Origin: Nostoc sp. CHAB 5844
GTDB lineage: Bacteria; Cyanobacteriota; Cyanobacteriia; Cyanobacteriales; Nostocaceae
Length of the DNA: 64,000 bases
Assembly: GCF_020829595.1 (NCBI RefSeq)
Contig: NZ_JAIVFW010000004.1
Location: 1-64,000 of the forward strand
Direction: 5' to 3'
Shown: in pieces, positions 41,609 through 49,043 of the stretch
How the letters are laid out: each line of letters begins with the position of its first letter
How positions within the stretch are numbered: the stretch's first letter is position 1
Made by a program: the position numbers and the translations under genes
The notes under the pieces: model-generated
The model's input: only the letters and a program-made list of their open reading frames with translations
What the model was told of the DNA's origin: nothing
Database searches by the model: none

Positions 41609-42499
41609 CTACCAAGAAGACATAAACTGCCAATCTTCTGAATCTGCTGTATTTTCTGTATATTCTAGATTTTCTGCTTGCATTAACTTGTCATATTCTC
41701 CTGAATCAACCCACTTCAACAATTCAGAAGTCCGCATCACAGCCCAAGGAAATTTATATTCCATGAAACTTAAGATTTTAGTGACTTGATCCAGGTTATC
41801 AAAAGTGATGGTAGAAAATTCACGAGCTTGAGCTTGAAAATCAGCAATTGTATTTGCATTTAAATATTCAGATGGTAATCCAGCCAACTTCATGAGTGCA
41901 GTGATGGCAATATTAATATCTTGACATGCTAATAAACCCGCGCGATCGCCAGTAAATTTCGACATCATAATCCAATTAAATAAAGCTACTTCTATTCCAC
42001 TAGCAGCTAAACCTCCCAAACCAAAAGTTGTACTGTTAATAATATTTTTTAACAGTGGCATCACATTAGCCATTTGCTGATAAGCGATATATTTACTTTT
42101 GATGCGGGCAATTTCACATCCAAAAGCAAACAGCAATTCATCGTGTGAATACCATTCCATAGCTTCTAAATTCACACTCACCATTGGTTTTTCTACACCA
42201 ACAGCATTGGTTTGAATATGTCCCGTACCACGAAATAGATATAGTTCTGGCTTCGGAGTCAGGTCAATAATTTCACAACTTTCTGCAAACGCACCATCTA
42301 ATTTAGGAAAATTTTGCGGTGTCACCCGAAATTCACCACCAATAATTTGCATTCTGAGTAAACGGTCAATTCCATACTCATTTACCTTTTTCAACACTAA
42401 AGGCAACCCAGGCATTTTATTCAAAGCAGCCAACGCTTTTTGATCAAAGGGATGCTGAAATCTGACTGTGTTTAGTCCGACAAATATTTTTCTTGGCAT
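41609..42499 (-). CDS. M48 family metallopeptidase homologue, degenerate zinc motif
   Basis: Protein of 296 residues from ATG 42499; the frame extends to a TTG at 42541. It follows the cyanobacterial M48-like pattern (GLPLVLKKVNEYGIDRLLRM, ELYLFRGTGHIQTNAVGVEK, DRAGLLACQDINIAITALMK, PWAVMRTSELLKWVDSGEY). At the place of the zinc motif HExxH it reads CEIAR (in LLFAFGCEIARIKSKY), so both zinc histidines are lost and the following SGH-type His is Tyr. It is probably not an active protease, and may have a binding or scaffold role. The stop lies 56 bases from the interrupted Uma2 start. Confidence 0.72.
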   Translation of the reverse strand: MPRKIFVGLNTVRFQHPFDQKALAALNKMPGLPLVLKKVNEYGIDRLLRMQIIGGEFRVTPQNFPKLDGAFAESCEIIDLTPKPELYLFRGTGHIQTNAVGVEKPMVSVNLEAMEWYSHDELLFAFGCEIARIKSKYIAYQQMANVMPLLKNIINSTTFGLGGLAASGIEVALFNWIMMSKFTGDRAGLLACQDINIAITALMKLAGLPSEYLNANTIADFQAQAREFSTITFDNLDQVTKILSFMEYKFPWAVMRTSELLKWVDSGEYDKLMQAENLEYTENTADSEDWQFMSSW

Positions 42500-42615
42500 T
42501 ATTTTATTGTTTTTGCTAATAGAAATTATCAACGTTATCAATTAACATTATATATAATGGCGGGTCTGAATCCCCCACTAATTAATGCTGAATTCTTCTT
42601 CAACAAACTCAAGTT

Positions 42616-43068
42616 TTATCCTTTCTGGATAAACTGCTTTAAAATCTCGCTTGGCTTTCTATCCCAGGTATCTATATGTTCGTATATCAAATTATCTGAG
42701 TTAAATTTGTATGTTGAATAACCATTAAAAAATATCTTGGCTTTCCAAGGCACACGCAACACACCGCGCACACTCCATTTAGCTAAAATAGTGTCTTCCG
42801 CAGACTGATAAACTTCATGTAAATCAAAGGCAATTTGAGTAAAAAATAGTTGGGCGTGAAATCGTAATGTCCAAAAAATAATTCGATAATTGAATTTATA
42901 TTTAAATTTATTTACTGGGTCTTGAAAATAGATATTCTGTGTATAAATGTCATAAGAAATATCTTTTTCAAAAAGTGTAGGTAAATCTTGTTTGAGGGTT
43001 TGAATCACCTGTTCTATAGCAAGTCTGTTTGATGTGTAAGAATTTTCGTGTAGATCGTCATTTGACAT
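42616..43068 (-). CDS. DUF2358 domain protein
   Basis: Cyanobacterial/plastid-type DUF2358 protein of 150 residues, with an alpha/beta cone fold similar to SnoaL/NTF2-like domains. Visible family sequence includes IEQVIQTLKQDLPTLFEKDI, YDIYTQNIYFQDPVNKFKY and WSVRGVLRVPWKAKIFFNGY, ending in HIDTWDRKPSEILKQF. It is soluble with no signal peptide. No function is known. It stands alone on the minus strand with 116 bases to the M48-like gene and could be cotranscribed with it. Confidence 0.82.
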   Translation of the reverse strand: MSNDDLHENSYTSNRLAIEQVIQTLKQDLPTLFEKDISYDIYTQNIYFQDPVNKFKYKFNYRIIFWTLRFHAQLFFTQIAFDLHEVYQSAEDTILAKWSVRGVLRVPWKAKIFFNGYSTYKFNSDNLIYEHIDTWDRKPSEILKQFIQKG

Positions 43069-43127
43069 TTGTTCTTTGTCCTTTGTTCTTTCTCACGCAT
43101 GATTTAGGATTGCTATATATGTGTAAA

Positions 43128-44297
43128 TTATCTGCCACGCGCCCTGTCCTTTAAAAAAGATTTTTTTAGGAATCTCTTGATTCTCTGCCACAAAGACAAA
43201 GAAATGCTATTGCTAGGTCGCTGCAAGTCAGTCAAAGTGGGAAATGCAGCAGGTTTAGCATAAGGGCCATTCCGCAAGACTTGAGCAAGAGCATTGTTAT
43301 TCTCTCGCAAACCTTCGTAAAAAAAGAAGACTTCTCCAAAAATTCCTAGTCGACGGTTGTAGGCGATCGCCTGCACAAGATATTCTGGGCTGATGGAGTA
43401 ACTACCAAGTTTCATCAAAATTCCCGGTGCTAACTTTGGCATCGCATCTGTAAACTGACAGCTTGCTAGTTGATTGGCGATCGCTCTATAACTATTAAAG
43501 TCACGGCGATATATCTGCGGATGAATCATATCAACTATTCCCAACTTCAACCAAGCAGCAGAGTCTTGCAGATATTCTCGAAATCCCCAATCATAAATAT
43601 TCGGGGCCATCGACACCAACAAATTAGAGTTAATTCTTTTGACTTCGCCATAAAGACGCGCCAAAAAATCTGTCAAAATATCGGCACGCCACTGTAACCA
43701 TTGCTTATCCTGGGGGTTGTTGGGTGGACGACGGCCAAATTGCTGTTGATAACGGGCAGTAGTTAAAGGATCATAACCACCTTCACATGGTAAAGCCGGA
43801 AAGCGATCGTCTCCTTGAATCCCATCCACATCATAATTTTTCACCACTTCCAAAACCAAGTTCAATAGAAAATCTTGCACCTGGGGATGAAAAGCATTCA
43901 TCCACTCAAAACCATTTTTCTGCAACAAATTACCTTTGCAGTCACGCGCCGCCCATTCGGGTTTTTGCTGTAACAGCATTCCACCATTCAAGTTGTAAGA
44001 ACTAGCAAAGCCGTATTCAAACCAAGGGATGATTTTTAACCCCACTCGTCGTGCTTCAGCTATTACCTCCGCTAAAGGGTCATGACCAACAGACATCGGA
44101 TCAATTTCTACCCCGAAGGTCTGCTGCATAGTTTGACTGGGATACATAGTAACAGCCTTACTCCAAACCACTGGGAACACCACATTAAATCCCGTCTCTG
44201 CCAACAAGTCCATCGCTTGTGCAATGCGTTGCTTTGACCGGAAAACCTTACTATCGGTGGTTGTCAGCCAGACACCACGAATTTCTGTTGTTTTCAT
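43128..44297 (-). CDS. Family 10-like glycosyl hydrolase (GHL10)
   Basis: Predicted TIM-barrel hydrolase of 389 residues in the DUF187/GHL10 family. It starts with EIRGVWLTTTDSKVFRSKQR, followed by the NVVFPVVWSKAVTMYPS strand, GLKIIPWFEYGFASSYN, the DGIQGDDRFPALPCEGGYD loop and SMAPNIYDWGFREYLQD. The conserved acidic residues (E in PWFEYG, the DD pair in GDDRF) fit the expected catalytic cleft. There is no obvious signal peptide. The substrate is unknown; some relatives act on peptidoglycan or polysaccharides. The C-terminal tail is basic. Confidence 0.82.
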   Translation of the reverse strand: MKTTEIRGVWLTTTDSKVFRSKQRIAQAMDLLAETGFNVVFPVVWSKAVTMYPSQTMQQTFGVEIDPMSVGHDPLAEVIAEARRVGLKIIPWFEYGFASSYNLNGGMLLQQKPEWAARDCKGNLLQKNGFEWMNAFHPQVQDFLLNLVLEVVKNYDVDGIQGDDRFPALPCEGGYDPLTTARYQQQFGRRPPNNPQDKQWLQWRADILTDFLARLYGEVKRINSNLLVSMAPNIYDWGFREYLQDSAAWLKLGIVDMIHPQIYRRDFNSYRAIANQLASCQFTDAMPKLAPGILMKLGSYSISPEYLVQAIAYNRRLGIFGEVFFFYEGLRENNNALAQVLRNGPYAKPAAFPTLTDLQRPSNSISLSLWQRIKRFLKKSFLKDRARGR

Positions 44298-44307
44298 AGC
44301 TTTAGGG

Positions 44308-44358
44308 AAGTATGAAGTGTGAAGTATGAAATTTAGACTTCACACTTCATACTTCATA
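44308..44358. repeat. Heptamer repeats forming a 17-bp hairpin
   Basis: AAGTATGAAGTGTGAAG (44308-44324) pairs perfectly with CTTCACACTTCATACTT (44338-44354). The arms are tandem GAAGTRT heptamers, the same family as at 13914-13948. It lies between divergent genes. Confidence 0.75.
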
Positions 44359-44490
44359 CTTTATATAAAGATTCTCTGACATTACTACCACCTCAAACAC
44401 TGCCTTTTAACAGATGTTTGCTTTAGGAAGACGGTACATAATTCAACAAAAGTTAGGTTACTTCTAGATTAAATACAACATATATCTAAA

Positions 44491-45345
44491 ATGAAAAATT
44501 CATGGGAACACAAATATATAACTACCAATGGTGTGAAATTACACTATGTCACCCAAGGAACAGGGCCTTTAATGTTGATGTTACATGGGTTTCCTGAATT
44601 TTGGTATTCTTGGCGGCATCAAATACCAGAATTTGCCCAAAATTTCCAAGTAGTTGCTCTTGATTTGCGTGGCTATAACGATAGTGAGAAACCAAAAGAG
44701 CAATCTGCTTATATTATGGATGAATTTGTCAAAGATATTGAGGGGGTAATTAAAGGTTTAGGTCACGAAAAATGTGTGTTAGTTGGGCATGATTGGGGAG
44801 GTGCGATCGCTTGGTTTTTTGCCTATACTCACCCAGAAATGTTGGAAACATTAATTATACTTAACCTACCGCATCCAGCAAAATTTTCTCAAGGATTCTT
44901 AACTCCTCAACAGTTGCTACGCAGTTCTTATATGTTCTTATTTCAACTGCCTGCAATTCCAGAATTCCTGCTACAATCTTTTGACTATCAAATAATTGCC
45001 CAGACTATTCAAGGCACAGCAGTTAATAAAAATGCTTTCACTTCATCTGACCTAGAAGCTTATAAAAATGCTGCTGCTAAACCCGGTGCTTTAACAGCCA
45101 TGTTGAACTATTACCGCAATAATTTAACCTCATTTTTACCCAACAAGAAGTGGGGAATTTTGCCTGTTCCAACACTGATGATTTGGGGAGAAAATGATAC
45201 CGCTCTTGGTAAAGAGCTTACTTATGGGACTGATGCCTACGTTAGCAACTTCCAAATTCAGTATATTCCCAATTGTGGACATTGGGTACAGCAAGAACAG
45301 CCGCAGTTAGTCAACCAGTACATCAATAATTTTCTAGTATCTTAA
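44491..45345 (+). CDS. Alpha/beta hydrolase, epoxide hydrolase-like
   Basis: Hydrolase of 284 residues with the alpha/beta fold. HGFPEFWYSWRHQIP at 32-46 supplies the oxyanion hole; the nucleophile is Asp101 in VGHDWGGAIAW, as in epoxide hydrolases and haloalkane dehalogenases. The acid is in IWGENDTALGKEL (about 231-240) and the catalytic His in NCGHWVQQEQP (near 264). The cap domain carries several Tyr/Phe, but I cannot assign the epoxide-activating tyrosine pair with certainty. The physiological substrate is unknown. A single gene, divergent from the GH10-like hydrolase. Confidence 0.86.
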   Translation: MKNSWEHKYITTNGVKLHYVTQGTGPLMLMLHGFPEFWYSWRHQIPEFAQNFQVVALDLRGYNDSEKPKEQSAYIMDEFVKDIEGVIKGLGHEKCVLVGHDWGGAIAWFFAYTHPEMLETLIILNLPHPAKFSQGFLTPQQLLRSSYMFLFQLPAIPEFLLQSFDYQIIAQTIQGTAVNKNAFTSSDLEAYKNAAAKPGALTAMLNYYRNNLTSFLPNKKWGILPVPTLMIWGENDTALGKELTYGTDAYVSNFQIQYIPNCGHWVQQEQPQLVNQYINNFLVS

Positions 45346-45657
45346 TACACCGCTTAACTCAATTACTGAGTGCTAATTAATAATAGAAAAATTCTTGTTA
45401 ACAACTAATGACAAATCAAAATAAATAATTGAAAATCTTAAAAAGATTTAACAAGATAAAAACTGGTGATTTTATGTGGAGTTTCTCTATGATTGACAAC
45501 GCAAAACCCGCATCAACGCTCTTTTCGCGCCGTCTACCAACCTATTCAACATCACCGTCATTTTGTGAGTTTAATCAACTATTGTGTAGAAATTTAGTGA
45601 GATAATAGAATCGTGAGGAAAAGAACGGATGCAACTTCATTACAAGGGGGAAAAATT

Positions 45658-46113
45658 ATGAAACTCAAGCTATTTGCGGCTCTAGCCTTAGCAACTCCCC
45701 TCTTTTTTGTAAACTCTGTTAACGCAGGGAATTCGCAAGATTTACAAAAGCTTTTGTCTACTGGGGAATGTCAGCAGTGCAATCTATCAGGAGTTGACCT
45801 CAGTGGCGCTCATTTAATTGGTGCAGATTTACGTGGTGCAAACCTTGCCAAAGCTAATCTTTCAGGTGCAAACCTTGAGGGTGCAGATTTCACCAATGCT
45901 AATTTGAAAGCAGCTAACTTATCTTCAGCTTTTCTCACCAACGTTAACTTCAAAAAAGCCAATCTTAACGGAGTCAATTTTACCCGCGCTCAGATTTACG
46001 ACTCAAATGTATATGGCGCATCAATGGAAAATCTGAATATTACTGATGCAGAAATTTTTAACACAGGCATCGGTATTGGTGGTGAAGGTGCAGAAATTAC
46101 CGATTGGGACTAA
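45658..46113 (+). CDS. Secreted pentapeptide repeat protein
   Basis: Protein of 151 residues from ATG 45658, which follows AAGGGGG by 7 bases; the longer frame from 45613 is unlikely. Residues 1-21 are a signal peptide (MKLKLFAALALATPLFFVNSVNA-like, cleavage after NA). The mature part has CQQCNLSGVDLSGAHL and then about 14 A(D/N)LxX pentapeptide repeats that fold as a right-handed beta-helix, e.g. GADLRGANLAKANLSGANLE. The C-terminal tail is acidic (GGEGAEITDWD). Location is periplasmic or thylakoid-lumenal. No function is known for most such proteins. Confidence 0.87.
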   Translation: MKLKLFAALALATPLFFVNSVNAGNSQDLQKLLSTGECQQCNLSGVDLSGAHLIGADLRGANLAKANLSGANLEGADFTNANLKAANLSSAFLTNVNFKKANLNGVNFTRAQIYDSNVYGASMENLNITDAEIFNTGIGIGGEGAEITDWD

Positions 46114-46540
46114 GCTGAACTAAGTAGACTAGTTTCCCAAAGCAGAAGATGCAACTGGATCAGGGATACTAAACCTAAATTAATCGAAATTGGGGATTGG
46201 AAATCTCTTCCAGTCCCCAATTCTTTGTTTGCCTGCGGTATTTAAAAGGCTACATCTGTCCAACTTCTTTGAGGATACTGGCGAATAACAGGTAATATCA
46301 GTGCATTAATTGCCTATCTGGAATATCATATTACCAAAGCAAATAACTGTAACGTAGCATACTTGACAGTAGTCTGAGTCAAGCATAGGGCATCTTGATG
46401 AGAGATGACGTAAACTTTTTCAACATAAACACCCGACACTAGTTATAATTTCCTATAAGTTGAAAAAACTCTTAAGATTAGCGTAACTATTACGCTCGTC
46501 TCACACCGACTAGCTGACAACCACATTAGGAGGACTATCT
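46114..46540. other. Intergenic region upstream of fba
   Basis: A terminator hairpin (46188-46222) ends the pentapeptide gene. The right half should carry the fba promoter; TATAAT at 46444-46449 is the best -10 candidate but no well-spaced -35 is clear. No gene or RNA was recognised. Confidence 0.45.
46188..46230 (+). terminator. Rho-independent-like terminator after the pentapeptide gene
   Basis: AATTGGGGATTGGAA (46188-46202) pairs with TTCCAGTCCCCAATT (46208-46222) with one mismatch and a 5-base loop, followed by CTTTGTTT. Confidence 0.7.
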
Positions 46541-47620
46541 ATGGCGCTGGTACCAATGCGGCTGCTGTTGGATCACGCGGCTGAGAACGGTTACGGCATC
46601 CCAGCTTTTAACGTTAACAACCTGGAGCAAATTCAGGCAATTATGAAGGCGGCTGAAGAGACAGATAGCCCCGTCATTTTGCAAGCTTCTCGTGGCGCTC
46701 GTAACTATGCAGGTGAAAACTTCCTGCGCCACCTGATTTTGGCTGCTGTAGAGACCTATCCTCACATTCCCATTGTGATGCACCAAGATCATGGTAATGC
46801 TCCTTCTACCTGCTACTCAGCTATCAAGAACAACTTCACCAGCGTGATGATGGATGGTTCCTTGGAAGCTGATGCTAAAACCCCTGCCAGCTTCGATTAC
46901 AACGTTAATGTAACCCGCGAAGTTGTAAATGTAGCTCATGCTTTGGGTGTTAGTGTAGAAGGCGAACTCGGTTGCTTGGGTTCTCTGGAAACTGGCGCGG
47001 GTGAAGCTGAAGACGGACACGGTTTTGAAGGTACTCTTGACCACTCCCAACTGTTAACTGACCCAGATGAAGCAGTTAGCTTTGTAGAAGCAACCCAAGT
47101 AGATGCTTTGGCTGTAGCTATCGGTACAAGCCACGGTGCTTACAAGTTTACCCGCAAACCAACTGGCGAAATTTTGGCTATTAGCCGTATTGAAGAAATT
47201 CACCGTCGTCTACCTAACACTCACTTGGTAATGCACGGTTCTTCTTCCGTACCTGAAGATTTAATCGCTTTGATTAACGAGTACGGCGGTGCAATTCCTG
47301 AAACCTACGGCGTACCTGTAGAAGAAATTCAAAAAGGTATCAAGAGCGGTGTACGTAAAGTTAACATCGACACCGACAACCGCTTGGCTATTACCGCAGC
47401 TGTGCGCGAAGCTTTAGCAAAAAATCCCAAGGAATTTGACCCCCGTCACTTCCTCAAGCCTTCTATTAAATATATGCAGAAGGTTTGTGCTGAACGCTAT
47501 CAGCAATTTGGTACTGCTGGTAACGCAAGCAAGATTAAGCAAGTTACTTTAGAAGATTTTGCTGCTAAGTATGCTAAAGGTGAATTGAACGCTATCACCA
47601 AGGCTGCTGCTAAAGTTTAA
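46541..47620 (+). CDS. fba: Fructose-bisphosphate aldolase class II, Calvin-cycle subtype
   Basis: Zinc-dependent aldolase of 359 residues that joins dihydroxyacetone phosphate with glyceraldehyde 3-phosphate or erythrose 4-phosphate, serving gluconeogenesis and the Calvin cycle. Class II signatures visible are the zinc-site HQDHGN at 81-86, [20 protein letters not shown], the [13 protein letters not shown] motif, the VMHGSSSVP zinc ligand and the NIDTDNRLA phosphate-binding loop. A perfect AGGAGGA (46527-46533) precedes the ATG. Codon choice is of the highly expressed type (CGT, GGT, AAC, TTC), and a strong terminator follows, consistent with an abundant monocistronic enzyme. Confidence 0.96.
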   Translation: MALVPMRLLLDHAAENGYGIPAFNVNNLEQIQAIMKAAEETDSPVILQASRGARNYAGENFLRHLILAAVETYPHIPIVMHQDHGNAPSTCYSAIKNNFTSVMMDGSLEADAKTPASFDYNVNVTREVVNVAHALGVSVEGELGCLGSLETGAGEAEDGHGFEGTLDHSQLLTDPDEAVSFVEATQVDALAVAIGTSHGAYKFTRKPTGEILAISRIEEIHRRLPNTHLVMHGSSSVPEDLIALINEYGGAIPETYGVPVEEIQKGIKSGVRKVNIDTDNRLAITAAVREALAKNPKEFDPRHFLKPSIKYMQKVCAERYQQFGTAGNASKIKQVTLEDFAAKYAKGELNAITKAAAKV

Positions 47621-47688
47621 TTTAGCTAAAGAATTATAGGGAACGCTGTAGTGCTTCCCTAAAACTGAGGGTTTTAATATTAAAATTA

Positions 47689-47720
47689 AACCGAGAAACT
47701 TTCATGTTTCCCGGTTTTTT
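47689..47720 (+). terminator. Rho-independent terminator of fba
   Basis: AACCGAGAAAC (47689-47699) pairs with GTTTCCCGGTT (47706-47716) with one mismatch and is followed by a run of T to 47720. It lies 70 bases after the fba stop. Confidence 0.88.
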
Positions 47721-47803
47721 GTTGAAATACCGATTATAGAAAAACGAATCACAGAGGCGCAGAGGTCACAGAGGATGAGAGGTTGAGAGGTTTTTTGCGT
47801 AAT

Positions 47804-48037
47804 CTAATAAGTTTGCTCAAGAAAAGTTTTTTCAACTTCTCCTCTTATTTCTGAAACTGTTGAGTCAAATATAATTACATGGGTGGCGGTAGGTAACAAT
47901 CTCTGAAGAATTTGCCTATAAGCATCTGCATCATGACGACGATGAAACCGCGCTACTACCATTCGTTGCATATTGGGTAGTTGCCGAATAATACACCAAG
48001 GATGACTATTTGATTTTGACTTTGAGGTTGGTATCAT
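47804..48037 (-). CDS. Conserved hypothetical small protein
   Basis: A 77-residue basic protein, MIPTSKSKSNSHPWCIIRQL then PNMQRMVVARFHRRHDADAY and RQILQRLLPTATHVIIFDS. The pattern of an arginine-rich strand, a DADAY helix and a VIIFDS strand looks like a compact alpha/beta fold of the kind annotated as hypothetical in many cyanobacteria. There are no catalytic motifs. It is convergent with fba and divergent from the XRE gene. I do not recognise a function. Confidence 0.6.
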   Translation of the reverse strand: MIPTSKSKSNSHPWCIIRQLPNMQRMVVARFHRRHDADAYRQILQRLLPTATHVIIFDSTVSEIRGEVEKTFLEQTY

Positions 48038-48167
48038 AGGTTAATACTTTCCACTTTGTGGGATTTGTTAGGAATAGCGTAGACACGAAGTGGCTTGTCG
48101 TAAGACATCGCTCTGTATGTTTTCCAGGCAAGACGAGCGATCGCTTTTAACGTGCGTAAACAACTTT

Positions 48168-48219
48168 TGATGCGTATGCATCAGATAATCTTTTTATACA
48201 CAATGATGCATACGCATCA
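48168..48219. promoter_or_regulatory. Paired palindromic operators upstream of the XRE gene
   Basis: TGATGCGTATGCATCA (48168-48183) and TGATGCATACGCATCA (48204-48219) are exact reverse complements of each other, each with six-base palindromic arms around a 4-base centre. Between them lie GATAAT (48184-48189) and TATACA (48195-48200), either of which could be the -10 box. The layout suggests repression of the downstream XRE gene by its own product. Confidence 0.7.
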
Positions 48220-48236
48220 TTGTCAACTATTTTAGG

Positions 48237-48449
48237 ATGGGCTACGTTAGGTTAAAAATTAGAGAACTAGCTGAACAGAGAGGTTGGACACTCAAAGATG
48301 TGGCTAATCGCTCAGGAGTAAACTACAACACTGTGAGAAGTTATGTCCAACGTGGCGCACTCAATACCGTTGACTTATCTGCTGTCTTTAAAATCGCTCA
48401 GGCATTTGAAGTTACTTTAAAAGAATTGGTAGAAGTTGTGGAAGATTAA
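48237..48449 (+). CDS. XRE-family transcriptional regulator
   Basis: A 70-residue Cro/C1-type HTH protein with little beyond the DNA-binding domain: LKIRELAEQRGWTLKDVANR then SGVNYNTVRSYVQRGAL and FKIAQAFEVTLKELVEVVED. It lies 17 bases downstream of the right-hand of two palindromes that look like its own operators. No good Shine-Dalgarno precedes the ATG (only AGG at 48234-48236), so a leaderless or short-leader mRNA is possible. The DUF433 gene follows 50 bases later in the same direction. Confidence 0.85.
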   Translation: MGYVRLKIRELAEQRGWTLKDVANRSGVNYNTVRSYVQRGALNTVDLSAVFKIAQAFEVTLKELVEVVED

Positions 48450-48499
48450 CTCATTAAAAAGCCTTTATCCTAGGGATTGAGAATAGCTATAAATCGCGT

Positions 48500-48730
48500 A
48501 TGAACCAGCTAACTAGAATTACATTCAACCCTGAAGTCATGGGAGGTAAACCTTGTATTCGTGGCTTGCGGGTAACTGTTGGTACTATTGTTGGGTTAAT
48601 GGCATCTGGTAAAACTCCAGAAGAAATTCTTAAAGCCTATCCTTATTTGGAATTGGCTGATATTTATGAGGCTTTAGCCTATGCAGCTTGGCGGGTTGAG
48701 GAGATAGAATTGCCTCTAACTTCAGCATGA
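48500..48730 (+). CDS. DUF433 antitoxin-like protein
   Basis: A 76-residue DUF433 protein: RITFNPEVMGGKPCIRGLRV, TVGTIVGLMASGKTPEEILK, AYPYLELADIYEALAYAAWR. It is complete and canonical. Its stop overlaps the start of the next frame (ATGA), as in working DUF433/DUF5615 pairs, but that partner is truncated here, so this copy is an orphan antitoxin. It could be transcribed with the XRE gene in front. Confidence 0.85.
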   Translation: MNQLTRITFNPEVMGGKPCIRGLRVTVGTIVGLMASGKTPEEILKAYPYLELADIYEALAYAAWRVEEIELPLTSA

Positions 48731-48825
48731 AAATTCTCATTGATATAAATCTTTCACCGGAATGGGTGGAAACTTTTGCACAAGCAGGTATTGAAGCTGT
48801 TCATTGGTCAACTATTGGAGAATAA
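48727..48825 (+). pseudogene. Truncated DUF5615 toxin
   Basis: The frame MKILIDINLSPEWVETFAQA then GIEAVHWSTIGE stops after 32 residues. It matches the beginning of DUF5615 proteins, which normally continue for about 80 more residues including the second acidic cluster. It starts within the DUF433 stop codon. The sequence after 48825 shows no remains of the rest in any frame that I could read. Confidence 0.75.
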
Positions 48826-49043
48826 TATTTTTTAGAATTAGAGTTATTTTATATCATTGTATTTTATGTAATAGTATTGGCTGTTTCTGAATATCCACTC
48901 TAATTGCATTCTTGCCCTAGCTGTAACGCATCATTCTAAAGATTTCTGGACAATTGCAATTGTAATGAAACATTGATGCTATTTTTGTGAGCAACGAGTA
49001 GCTGGCTCAATATCAGACTCTCAACAAAGTTGATGGTGTTGCA

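Noticed and set aside
41367-41633. 88-codon frame overlapping the end of the M48-like gene
   Set aside because: It is the Uma2 start reading out into the inserted repeat, not a gene of its own.
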